A DNA stretch of 64,000 nucleotides from CAVZMO01 sp963776195. Its GTDB lineage: Bacteria > Nitrospirota > Thermodesulfovibrionia > Thermodesulfovibrionales > SM23-35. The notes under the pieces are model-generated. The model had not been told where the DNA came from and made no database searches. It worked only from the letters and a program-made list of their open reading frames with translations. Positions 54,086 through 62,570 of this stretch are shown here, piece by piece. Numbering within the stretch: the stretch's first letter is position 1; each line of letters opens with the position of its first letter. Where the stretch lies: the NCBI GenBank assembly GCA_963776195.1, contig CAVZMO010000023.1, forward strand, positions 1 through 64,000, written 5' to 3'. The translations under genes and the position numbers were made by a program.

Positions 54086-54286
54086 TTATTCTTCTTTTTT
54101 GGAGCTTTCTTCTTTCTCGGGACTATCCTTCTTCGGTGTCACGTCTATTGCATCTGCTTCAGATATACCTTTTTTGAAATTCCTGATTGCCTGTCCTATC
54201 CCACTTCCGATTTGAGGAAGCCTCGTAGCACCAAATAAGACAACTACTATTACCGCGATGAGGATTATATCCTGGGTTCCAAACAT
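54086..54286 (-). CDS. tatA: Twin-arginine translocase subunit TatA/E
   Basis: 66 residues from ATG at 54286 (a GTG four codons upstream is possible). MFGTQDIILIAVIVVVLFGA is the membrane helix, and RLPQIGSGIGQAIRNFKKGI the amphipathic helix; the tail is acidic and lysine-rich. TatA forms the pore of the Tat pathway that exports folded, often cofactor-bearing proteins. It precedes the broken tatB. Confidence 0.9.
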   Translation of the reverse strand: MFGTQDIILIAVIVVVLFGATRLPQIGSGIGQAIRNFKKGISEADAIDVTPKKDSPEKEESSKKEE

Positions 54287-54359
54287 TTTATTTTTCACCC
54301 CCTTTGTTACTTATCTTTATTATAAGTTACCCTGATGGTAAAAAGTTGTAAGGAGGGGA

Positions 54360-54391
54360 GGCAGCCAGTTTTAGGGGGGGTACTGGCTACC
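54360..54391 (-). repeat. Leader hairpin repeat, copy 2 (intercistronic)
   Basis: GGCAGCCAGT (54360-54369) faces ACTGGCTACC (54382-54391) with one mismatch, loop TTTAGGGGGGG. It lies between the stop of the secreted protein (54407) and the tatA start (54286) and has no phased boxes beside it. Confidence 0.75.
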
Positions 54392-54406
54392 TAATGAAGT
54401 AAACTG

Positions 54407-54805
54407 CTAATTTAAATATTCTCTTACACGGTATTCAATCGTCCTGTAAGGGACAATAAACGGCTTATCCGTGATTACGATTTCTATTTCATTGTCGGAG
54501 ATAGTGATGTACTCTCCCTTAATTATTCCGAGTGCTGATCTCCCTCCAAAGAAGCCATGCTCTAAGTTACCTTCAAATTTACCACCCTTACCTGCTATTT
54601 TGGACTTTACCTTCTCGATGATTGAAGATATCCCATCTTTAACTTTTACAAAGAAAGAGTGTTTGACTCCAGAGGTTCCTTTACAGATAATCTGTTGCTC
54701 TATTTGGGTAGGTTCTGGAGGGTCGGATTCTGCATAAATTACTGACGGCATCAAAATCAGTCCTGCAATGATGGGAATAACTCTTATATGAAATAAAGTC
54801 TTCAT
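54407..54805 (-). CDS. Secreted protein of unknown function
   Basis: 132 residues from ATG at 54805. A signal peptide (MKTLFHIRVIPIIAGLILMP, cleavage after IYA) precedes a mature domain with EQQIICKGTSGVKHSF, KGGKFEGNLEHGFFGGRSALG and EIEIVITDKPFIVPYRTIEYRV, all beta-prone. It lies downstream of the promoter/hairpin unit at 54842-54960 and upstream of tatA; the unit is then likely to control all three genes. Confidence 0.7.
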   Translation of the reverse strand: MKTLFHIRVIPIIAGLILMPSVIYAESDPPEPTQIEQQIICKGTSGVKHSFFVKVKDGISSIIEKVKSKIAGKGGKFEGNLEHGFFGGRSALGIIKGEYITISDNEIEIVITDKPFIVPYRTIEYRVREYLN

Positions 54806-54841
54806 ATGTCCCAACAGCAAACATGTTTGTTTAGGAGGGTA

Positions 54842-54872
54842 GGCAGCCAGTTGGAGGGGGTCACTGGCTGCC
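54842..54872 (-). repeat. Leader hairpin repeat, copy 3
   Basis: GGCAGCCAGT (54842-54851) pairs perfectly with ACTGGCTGCC (54863-54872), loop TGGAGGGGGTC. On the minus sense it is in the 5' leader of the secreted protein, 37 nt before its ATG. Confidence 0.8.
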
Positions 54873-54905
54873 ATATAATGAAAAAATGTTTGCTTGCTTA
54901 GTTTT

Positions 54906-54960
54906 AGTTTACGGCAAGAATATGAAGAAACGATGAAGAAAATGTGGGAAATATGTGAAG
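54906..54960 (-). promoter_or_regulatory. OmpR/PhoB-like promoter with four 11-bp phased boxes (second unit)
   Basis: TGAAG begins at 54923, 54934 and 54956, with TGGGA at 54945, again every 11 bp. On the minus sense: CTTCACATATT, TCCCACATTTT, CTTCATCGTTT, CTTCATATTCT. TAAACT (54906-54911) lies 11 nt past the last box as the -10. Position by position it mirrors the unit at 51948-52002, including the weak second box. Confidence 0.65.
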
Positions 54961-55015
54961 GATTAAAAAGAAATGACGGATCTTCGAAATTAACTTAATA
55001 CGAACTTCCTATTTG

Positions 55016-55159
55016 TTAATGCCCTTTCCTCAACTGAATTAACCTTTTAAGAATACGTCTGAGTTTTCCCTTTTCTCTATTTTCATGTAATGAAGGATAG
55101 ACGGTAATCCAACCATCCTTTGTTACTTCATAACTTTTCTTATGCCTGGTACTGCCCAT
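55016..55159 (-). CDS. Small basic protein, uncertain
   Basis: A 47-residue frame starting MGSTRHKKSYEVTKDGWITV and ending KLRRILKRLIQLRKGH, with a normal codon mix. TATAAT lies 4-5 nt before the ATG, and there is no Shine-Dalgarno site, so a leaderless message would be needed. Function is unknown. Confidence 0.35.
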   Translation of the reverse strand: MGSTRHKKSYEVTKDGWITVYPSLHENREKGKLRRILKRLIQLRKGH

Positions 55160-55285
55160 TGAATATTATATCAATTTCGGAATTCATCTTGCGATGTTAA
55201 AATTAGTACTAATACACATCAGAAAAGGGCATTGAGGAAGATAGGAGAAATAACCTCTAACATCAAAACAAGGGAGATGATAACG

Positions 55286-55936
55286 ATGAAAGTTATGGCA
55301 TTTAATGGAAGTCCAAGGAAAAAATGGAACACGGCAACATTGCTTGAGAAGGCTCTTGAAGGAGCTGCCTCACAGGGGGCAAAAACAGAACTTATTCATC
55401 TGTATGATCTAAACTTTAAAGGATGCATAAGCTGTTTTGCCTGTAAGACCAAAGGCGGCAAAAGTTATGGTAGGTGTGCAGTCAAGGATGACCTGACACC
55501 AGTCTTTAGGAAAATTGAAAAAGCCGATGCCATTATCTTGGGCTCCCCGATCTATTTTGGCACTGTTTCTGGAGAGATGAAATCATTTATGGAGCGTTTA
55601 CTGTTTCCGTATTCGATATATACCGATCCTCCACAGTCGCTTTTTCCCAGAAAGATTAAGACGGGGTTCATCTATACGATGAATACCACAGAGGAACAGA
55701 TGACAGAACGTGGCTACGTTCAACACTTCAAATCTCATGAAATGACACTACGGAGGATATTCGGGGCTTCGGAGTATATATGTAGCTTTGATACTTATCA
55801 GTTTGATGATTATTCAAAGGTGGTTTCAGACCGTTTTGATCCTAAGAAGAAAGCACAGAGGCGCAGGGAAATATTTCCAAAGGACTGCGAGGATGCCTTT
55901 GAAATAGGGGCTAGATTTGCCAATATTGGGAAGTGA
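55286..55936 (+). CDS. NADPH-dependent FMN reductase / flavodoxin-fold protein
   Basis: 216 residues from ATG at 55286 behind AAGGGAG. The FMN-binding loop is AFNGSPRKKWNTATLLEKAL, and ILGSPIYFGTVSGEMKSFMERL supports the flavodoxin-like fold. CISCFACKTKGGKSYGRC, an iron-sulfur-flavoprotein-like cysteine set, suggests an added Fe-S cluster or disulfide. Such proteins reduce quinones, metals or flavins. It stands alone. Confidence 0.87.
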   Translation: MKVMAFNGSPRKKWNTATLLEKALEGAASQGAKTELIHLYDLNFKGCISCFACKTKGGKSYGRCAVKDDLTPVFRKIEKADAIILGSPIYFGTVSGEMKSFMERLLFPYSIYTDPPQSLFPRKIKTGFIYTMNTTEEQMTERGYVQHFKSHEMTLRRIFGASEYICSFDTYQFDDYSKVVSDRFDPKKKAQRRREIFPKDCEDAFEIGARFANIGK

Positions 55937-56081
55937 CATAAATAGTAATAAGGTGAAGGGTCATGGTGGTCAGGTTCTGGGGTTTTTGGAGGGATAGCGG
56001 GGGAAAGTCTTCCACCTGTCACTTGAATCTCACATTACGCCATACAGTCTTTCAGAAACTATCGGGGCTGTTTTTTGTAGT

Positions 56082-57732
56082 TAGTTTCTGTTGCGGAAAG
56101 GGTATTTTCCGGTTGATATATTTGTCCAATTATTTTCATGGCGTCTTATTTGATTCATCGAGACATCCAATAAATAAATTCTCATCTGTATTTGTGCTTC
56201 TGTGCCGATTTTAGAAACACCTCTCCACCGAGCCTCCCAAATCCTCCTATTGTGAGTTTGTCTTCCTTATAATCGCGCCAGCGTTACCAGGTTGTGGCAG
56301 AAGACTGCACACCCCACACTGGAGGCAAAATTCTTAAATCCTTTAAAAAGACACTTACTGAGCTTAAATGCCCGTTTTAAGACGGAGATTGTCCCTTCTA
56401 TGCCCGCCCGAAAACGCTGCCCGGCTTTAAACTCCTCCGTGCTTTCCCTCTGGTCTTCCTCCCTTGTTCGTCTCCCTTTCTTACATATCGATACTGTTTC
56501 AATTTCCTCTGAAAGACTCAGGATTTGCTCTCGACTTTCATAAAATCCTTTGTCTCCTGCCAATACGCCAGGTCTGCATCCAAATACCTTATCGTGTACT
56601 TTCAGACTCTCTTGTATAAGTTCCTTATCTGCTCTTTGCTTCGGCATCGCTTCATAGTGAATGATAAATTTTTCCCCGGTTTCCACCAATAATACTTTAT
56701 GTCCAAATTCAATCGGCTTCCCCGCCTTCCCTCGTTTGATCAGTTCCGTGTGCTCTTCAAACAGACTGTATACTTTCTCCGCCGACGGCACTTGCTCTCC
56801 CTTGATTACACGACGCTTGGCCTGTCCTATTATCTTCTCTGTTATCGGCAAATAATGCTTAAGCTCTGCCGCCACTGCCATTGCTTTTAGATCACCCAAC
56901 TTTGACAGCATTTTTTCAGCTACACTGCCCACCGAGACAATCCACTTTGTCCGTTCAATCAGCGTTCTGTAAATGCTCTGTATCTTCTGTTGAACCTTTT
57001 TGTCCTTCCTGCAGCTGTTACGGCTTATGTAAAGAAATAGCTTCCTTACTTTTTTCGTATGAAACCTGTGCCTTATTCCCATCCGGCCCATCTCATCCCC
57101 GGCGTCTTTCATCAGACGCGCCAATGTCCTGAAGCCGTCCCATAGCAGGGATGAATCCGTAGGATAATGTATGTTTGTCTCATATGCTGTTGTGTCTAAA
57201 CGCAGCTTTTCAGCCGTGATCTTCTCATTGTCCTTCGTATATCCGCTCAGCGCTTCGTTTATTTCTTTCCAGGTCTCCTCAGACAATGCGTTAAATGCTT
57301 TGCAAAGAAATGTGTAGTCCATCATTACCTTGTTGCCGAGTTTGATAAAATTCCGGAAAAATTCGCTGTTCTCCACCAAAATAACCGCATCCCGGTAGCT
57401 CTCTTCCTCTATAAACATTACCAGTATCGAACGAAGGATTTGTTCCGATGTGTAGCCCCCTCTGCCATACTCGGATTGTGATAGAGTGCGGTTGAAATCG
57501 CTATGCGCTAAGTCTAATATCTTCGGGTTCATCTCCATTATCCGCGCTATGCCTTCGTATTTCGCCCGATACTCCTGCACTACCTTTAAGGTTGACTTCA
57601 TGCTGAAATCCAGGTATTCTTGATCCAATGTTTTATTTCGCAAAGCCTGCTCCTTTCTTCTTGGTGTTTTTCGGTTACCAATTATAAAGGTTCAGGCTTT
57701 TTTTTTATCAAATCTTTTCGCAACAGAAACTA
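56082..57732 (-). mobile_element. Insertion sequence with 14-bp terminal repeats
   Basis: TAGTTTCTGTTGCG at the left (56082) and its exact reverse complement CGCAACAGAAACTA at the right (ending 57732) bound a 1.65-kb unit with one transposase gene on the minus strand. No target duplication was seen. It sits just upstream of a radical SAM gene and may have removed that gene's promoter. Confidence 0.85.
56267..57643 (-). CDS. DDE transposase, IS5/IS1182-like or ISNCY
   Basis: 458 residues. N-terminal DUF772-type helices (YGRGGYTSEQILRSILVMF), DYTFLCKAFNAL, then the DDE core: LRLDTTAYETNIHYPTD (D), VLAGDKGFYESREQIL (D) and the C-terminal RAGIEGTISVLKRAF with its Glu. The layout matches transposases commonly filed under ISNCY or IS1182. 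It is intact. Confidence 0.87.
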   Translation of the reverse strand: MRNKTLDQEYLDFSMKSTLKVVQEYRAKYEGIARIMEMNPKILDLAHSDFNRTLSQSEYGRGGYTSEQILRSILVMFIEEESYRDAVILVENSEFFRNFIKLGNKVMMDYTFLCKAFNALSEETWKEINEALSGYTKDNEKITAEKLRLDTTAYETNIHYPTDSSLLWDGFRTLARLMKDAGDEMGRMGIRHRFHTKKVRKLFLYISRNSCRKDKKVQQKIQSIYRTLIERTKWIVSVGSVAEKMLSKLGDLKAMAVAAELKHYLPITEKIIGQAKRRVIKGEQVPSAEKVYSLFEEHTELIKRGKAGKPIEFGHKVLLVETGEKFIIHYEAMPKQRADKELIQESLKVHDKVFGCRPGVLAGDKGFYESREQILSLSEEIETVSICKKGRRTREEDQRESTEEFKAGQRFRAGIEGTISVLKRAFKLSKCLFKGFKNFASSVGCAVFCHNLVTLARL

Positions 57733-57781
57733 CCTAACTGATCAGGAAAAAAAAGGTTTTGCCCTAACGAGTGGGGGGATT

Positions 57782-58721
57782 TTGTTTGTACCATCTTACA
57801 TAGAGGCCCATCGAACGGGAAAGCTTACCGAGAGTGTAAAGAAGGCATTTAAAATACTGGAGAATTGCCGTCTCTGCCCCCGAGAGTGTGAAGTCAACAG
57901 GGTAGAGAATGAAAAAGGTATTTGTCGAACTGGGCGCTTAGCTATGGTCTCAAGCTACAATCCTCATTTTGGAGAAGAAGACCCATTAGTGGGGACTAAA
58001 GGGTCAGGTACTATCTTTATAACCAACTGCAATCTTCTCTGCGTTTTCTGTCAAAACTGGGATATCAGCCATCTGGGTGAGGGCAGCGAAGTAGACTCCA
58101 AAGCCCTTGCCGGCATGATGCTTCATCTTCAAAGACAGGGATGCCATAACATCAATTTTGTTACTCCAACCCACGTGGTTCCTCAGATCCTGGATGCCTT
58201 GACCTACGCCATCGAAGGAGGCTTGAATGTACCTCTGGTTTACAATACCGGTGGCTACGATGCTGTTGAAAGCCTGAAGACTCTTAGAAGGGATATTTGA
58301 TGTCTACATGCCTGATTTTAAATTCTGGGATACTGAGATGGCCCGTAAGTATTTGAAGGCACCGGATTATCCTGAAAGGACAAGAGAGGCCTTGAAAGAG
58401 ATGCATCGTCAAGTTGGTGATCTCGCCTTGGATGAAAACGGCATTGCACTCAAGGGAATTATTCTACGGCACTTGGTCATGCCCGGAGGAGTGGCGGGCA
58501 CAAGAGAAATCATGCGTTTCATAGCCAAAGAGATCTCGCCAAATACCTATGTGAATATAATGGATCAATACCAGCCATACGGCAATGCCTATAAATACCC
58601 GCCTTTGAATCGTGGCATTACCCGCGATGAATATGAGAAGGCTTTGCAAGCAGCCCGTGAAGAAGGCATTACCAGATTCGATAAGAGGGAAAGAAGGATG
58701 ATCATTCGCTGGCCTTGGTGA
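57782..58721 (+). pseudogene. Radical SAM enzyme (PflX/AmmeMemoRadiSam-like), frameshifted
   Basis: The first part (to about 58295) has CRLCPRECEVNR, the cluster motif CNLLCVFCQNWDISH (CX3CX2C) and VTPTHVVPQILDAL. The second part continues in another frame with MPDFKFWDTEMARKYL, HLVMPGGVAGTREIMRFI and YVNIMDQYQPYGNAYKYP. One extra A in CTTAGAAGGGATATTT (near 58290) causes the break: reading CTT GAA GGG restores LEGIFDVYMPDFKF. A TTG at 57782 with GGGGGG upstream is the likely start, since the IS end lies 50 nt before. Confidence 0.82.
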
Positions 58722-58989
58722 TTCCCAAGTCTTCTTTGTATTTTAGGGTGGGTTGGCTCCACCTGCAAGCATTTTTGCTTCAAGGCACTTTGACCCTTCT
58801 TCCATTTTTTCAGCAGGAAATCAGTAATTTTGTTATAATAAATTAATAGCTTATTCGTAGTCTTTTCATGATTTAATCCTATCTGATTCTTTTCAGTCGT
58901 CGAAATCAAAAGGGAGTACTACCACATATTAAGCTGTAAGGACCTTCGTGTTATACAGTAACACGAATAAACTTATTTTAAGGAGTACC

Positions 58990-60423
58990 ATGAAAGAAAA
59001 AGACATTTTTGAAGACATTATAGACATAGGCAAGAGGCGAGGGAAGCTCACTTATGATGAGATAAATGATGCCGTTCCCTCAGAATATTCCTCCCCGGAT
59101 GAGTTAGAAGAACTCATGGACCGTTTACATGATACGGGAATTGAAGTTATAGATAATCAGGAGACTGACATTACTGAAGAAGAAGTCTTAGTTTCAGAGG
59201 AAGAAGAGGAGCATGAAGAGACAGAGGACATTGTTCAGGCATATTTCCATTCGATGGGGAATATTTCAATACTTAAAAAGCATGAAGAAATAGAGCTTGC
59301 GAAGAGATTGGAAGAAGGAAAAGATGATTATTAAAGGAATAGTTACAGCACTTCCGTTATACAGGAAACTCGAAGCGAGTTTACGATGGAAAAGCCGAAG
59401 AGGACTTGAACAAATCAGAAGAAGTAAAATCAGATGAAGCTCTTGAAATGAGCTTGAAAGTACTTGAAAACCTTATGCTGAAAATAGAAATCGCAGATAG
59501 AAAGATTGCCGGCTATGGGACTTTAAAAGACCTGAAAAAAATAATAAAAGAAAAAAAGAAACAAGGTATCAATTCCGTAGAACTCGATGCCATTGCAAAG
59601 GAAGTTCAGAACGAGTATAGGCGGGTTGAATCAGAGGTGGGAATCAAGGTTGACGAATTGAAAGCCATGTGGGATAGGATAACCAAGGCAAGAACCCTTG
59701 TCAGCGAAGCAAAGAATGAATTAGTAACCCGTAACCTGAGATTGGTAATTAATATAGCTAAACATTATGTCGGGAAGGGGATTAACTCTGCTGGATCTGA
59801 TTCAGGAAGGGAATATCGGTCTTATGAAGGCTGTAGATAAGTTCGACTATAAAAAGGGGTTCAAGTTCAGCACCTATGCAACATGGTGGATAAGACAGGC
59901 AATAACAAGAGCGTTAATTGATCAGACAAAGACTATCAGAGTTCCTGTACACATGGTGGAATTTTATAACAAGGTTACCAAAGCATCCAGAGAATTGACG
60001 CAACAGCTTGGAAGAGAACCGAGCAAAGAAGAAATTGCCAAAAGACTGGAAGTATCAACTGTAAAAGTCGAAGAAGCATTAAAGGCGGTACAGGACCCGA
60101 TAGCTCTTCAAACTCCTGTAGGAGACGAGGATGCAAAACTTGAGGATTTTATCAGTGACAAAGATAGTCCTTCTCCATACTCTGATACAGAAAGAAACAA
60201 TGTCACCGAGCAGATACTGAGGGTTCTTAATACTCTAACTCCCAGGGAAGCGGAGATTATAAGAATGAGATTTGGTATAGGATTTGATAAAGACTACACC
60301 CTCGAAGAAATAGGGAGACATCTTTCTATTACACGTGAAAGGGTAAGGCAAATAGAGTCAAAAGCGCTGAGAAAACTTAAACATCCAAATAGACGCAGTG
60401 AATTGAAGATCTTAATCGGTTAA
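58990..60423 (+). pseudogene. RpoD-like sigma-70 factor, full length but frameshifted
   Basis: All sigma-70 regions are present in three frame pieces. Region 1.1/1.2 (58990-59334) has DIVQAYFHSMGNISILK. Compared with copy 1, an extra base in AAAGATGATTATTAAAGG near 59326 and another near 59382 shift the frame. The second piece (to about 59790) ends region 1.2/2 with NLRLVINIAKHYV. A further shift near 59780 leads to the third: LLDLIQEGNIGLMKAVDKF, TWWIRQAITRALIDQTKTIR, then region 4.2 with LTPREAEIIRMRFGIG and SITRERVRQIE. The 4.2 helix is intact, unlike the copy at 26294. Confidence 0.85.
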
Positions 60424-60558
60424 ATTTTATTATAAAAGAATCAGAATCGTCCAAAAAAAAATCAGCCTTCATGATGAAGAGGATACAAGAAAAAAATCTT
60501 ATTCAAGAAGTGCATTGATTTCTTTAAAGCAGGTAATGAAGAAGGTCTAAAACTTGGC

Positions 60559-61095
60559 TTAGCCTTCTATTACTGTGACAGTACTGGCCTGTGGTCCCTT
60601 TTCGCCCTGTTCTTCCACAAAACGCACCTCCATTCCGACCTTCAGGTGCTTAAAATCATAGTTTATTACACTGTGCTCGTGAAAGTAGATCTCTCCGCCG
60701 TCCGATGTGGTCAGAAAACCATAGCCCTTATCAGGAAACAGTGCACTTATGTGCGCATGAGGTGTTTCTTCGTGGTGTTTTATATCATCTCGCTGCTTTC
60801 TGGCAAAGTCCTCTAACTGGCGCCGAGCTGCATCAAAGGCATCTCTTATCGCTACATTGATGTCTTTGTGCGGCTCTCGTTTTATTACCAGTTCTGCACC
60901 GGGTACCGTTATGTCAATATGTAGATTGTACAACGCCCCCTCATGGCGATGACGGTGGGGAACTTCCACCACGATCCTGCATCTCATGATTTGGTCGTAA
61001 TATTTATCTAAGTTCTCCGCCTTCTTGCGGATGTCTTCCCTGAAAGTTTCGGGAAGATCAAAATTGCGTGCAGTAATCTGCAGTGGAAGTCTCAT
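60559..61095 (-). CDS. HPF/RaiA ribosome hibernation factor fused to cold-shock domain (copy 2)
   Basis: 178 residues from the ATG behind GAGGGAGGG. Same two-domain structure as copy 1: HPF domain (1-105) and cold-shock domain (112-175). Differences are few: DGGEIYFHEHSVINY for DGAEIYFHEHSVLNY and a VTVIEG end. It is convergent with the broken sigma gene, as in copy 1. The role is ribosome hibernation plus RNA binding (inferred). Confidence 0.88.
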   Translation of the reverse strand: MRLPLQITARNFDLPETFREDIRKKAENLDKYYDQIMRCRIVVEVPHRHRHEGALYNLHIDITVPGAELVIKREPHKDINVAIRDAFDAARRQLEDFARKQRDDIKHHEETPHAHISALFPDKGYGFLTTSDGGEIYFHEHSVINYDFKHLKVGMEVRFVEEQGEKGPQASTVTVIEG

Positions 61096-61352
61096 ATTAT
61101 TCCCTCCCTCAGACAACTTCAAGATTATGTTTCCATACTAACAATCAATGAAGCTCAAGTCAATACGTAACTAAACAAATAAAATGATTCCCTTGACGGT
61201 GCCACGTAGTAAATTCAAAATCAATTTTTTTGTAAAGAGAGATAAGGAAATATTCCGATCTGTCAAAGCAGTTACGGTTATTCTTTATTGTCATAGCATC
61301 GGCTGAAGAAGTTAAACGGCATTTCTTAAGAACCGCGTGAATAAGGCGGGGA

Positions 61353-62360
61353 TCAATCAAATATCTTTGTTATCTCATCTCTTCTAAAAACAGGCAGTTC
61401 TAAAATCTTATTGCGTTTCTTTATCTTCAGGCCATTTTCTTTTGGCAAGATTTTTCCTATCTTTGCAGCAGGGATGCCGTTATCCTTTAACGCTTCTAAA
61501 ACCTTTTCGGTGTCACGAGGATTGATTGCAATAAGCAGTGAACCTGATGCTATGAGACCAAGGGGATCCAATCCGTAGTGCCTGCACAGGGTTTGGCACT
61601 CAGGGAAAACAGGAATACGTTCTTCTTCTACAATCAGTCCAACGTCAGCAGCGGTTGCGACCTCAAATAGACCGGTTGCCAGTCCCCCTTCGGTTGGATC
61701 GTGCATGGAGTGAACATCTCCATGTCGTGCTGCGATTTCCGCCTCTTTGAGAATGCTGATTCCGGGATGCTCTATAAAGCCTTTGCACTTTTGAACAAAA
61801 TCCGGGCCAAAGACTGCTTCCAGATCTTTTCCATTCCGGCGCGCAATGACGGAGATGCCCTCAATAGCTATAGCTTTGGTGAGGAGTATATCATCTCCTA
61901 TCTTAGCTCCGCTTGTGGTTATAAGGTCGTTCTTTTTAACCTCTCCGATCATTGCGCCTACAACAATTATCCTGTCAATGCCCGGAGTAATTTCCGTGTG
62001 TCCTCCGCACAAGGAAACACCGGTATCCCTGCAGGCGGATGAAAGTTGTTGGAATATTTCCTCTACGTGTTCACTTGTTATGTGCTTCTCGGGCAGAAGA
62101 ATTGAGGCAAGGAGCCACAGGGGTTTCCCGCCCATAGTAGCTATATCATTCGCGTTGATTCTGACGGTGTAAGTTCCTATATCTTCAGCTACAAATGTAA
62201 TCGGATCCGTCTTTAGTAGGAGATACCTGTCACCCATATCAACAGCCGCCGCATCCTCGCCGATAGCGGGACCTACCTTGACTCTCTCATCTAAAGATAT
62301 ATAGGTCTTAAGCATCTTGGCGAGTATGTCTGGCGGCAGCTTTCCAACTGGAAGTAACAT
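61353..62360 (-). CDS. AIR synthase-related protein, HypE-like
   Basis: 335 residues from ATG at 62360 (AAGGAGG 11 nt before; a GTG four codons earlier is an alternative). PurM/HypE fold: GPAIGEDAAAVDMGDRYLLL, TDPITFVAEDIGTYTVRINA, NDIATMGGKPLWLLASIL, GGHTEITPGIDRIIVVGA, MHDPTEGGLATGLFEVA and ASGSLLIAI. The usual HypE C-terminal PRIC motif is absent (it ends DEITKIFD), so it is not a canonical hydrogenase maturase. No hyp genes are nearby. Confidence 0.85.
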   Translation of the reverse strand: MLLPVGKLPPDILAKMLKTYISLDERVKVGPAIGEDAAAVDMGDRYLLLKTDPITFVAEDIGTYTVRINANDIATMGGKPLWLLASILLPEKHITSEHVEEIFQQLSSACRDTGVSLCGGHTEITPGIDRIIVVGAMIGEVKKNDLITTSGAKIGDDILLTKAIAIEGISVIARRNGKDLEAVFGPDFVQKCKGFIEHPGISILKEAEIAARHGDVHSMHDPTEGGLATGLFEVATAADVGLIVEEERIPVFPECQTLCRHYGLDPLGLIASGSLLIAINPRDTEKVLEALKDNGIPAAKIGKILPKENGLKIKKRNKILELPVFRRDEITKIFD

Positions 62361-62570
62361 AAGATTAACCACCTCCTTGCAGACTGATTATATCTATTTA
62401 CTTAGCAGATTTTTGTGAAAGTTGCAATTATCCTCATAACAAATCTCCCGGTCCTCATCTCAAGAAACTGGTATAATGAATCGTTAACGGGAGATACCGG
62501 AACAATGCATCACAGATTTTTTCAACATGATCGATGGATATAGTGGTTTTACAGAGACAGGGGAAATAAA

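Larger units (their letters stand above)
58841..61166. repeat. Segmental duplication, copy 2 (sigma / HPF-cold-shock block)
   Basis: Second copy of the block at 31862-33418, with the full-length sigma gene retained. It begins with AATTAATAGCTT and ends in GAAGCTCAAGTCAATA, as does copy 1. The left side is diverged in the leader, but the HPF gene is nearly identical. Confidence 0.85.
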
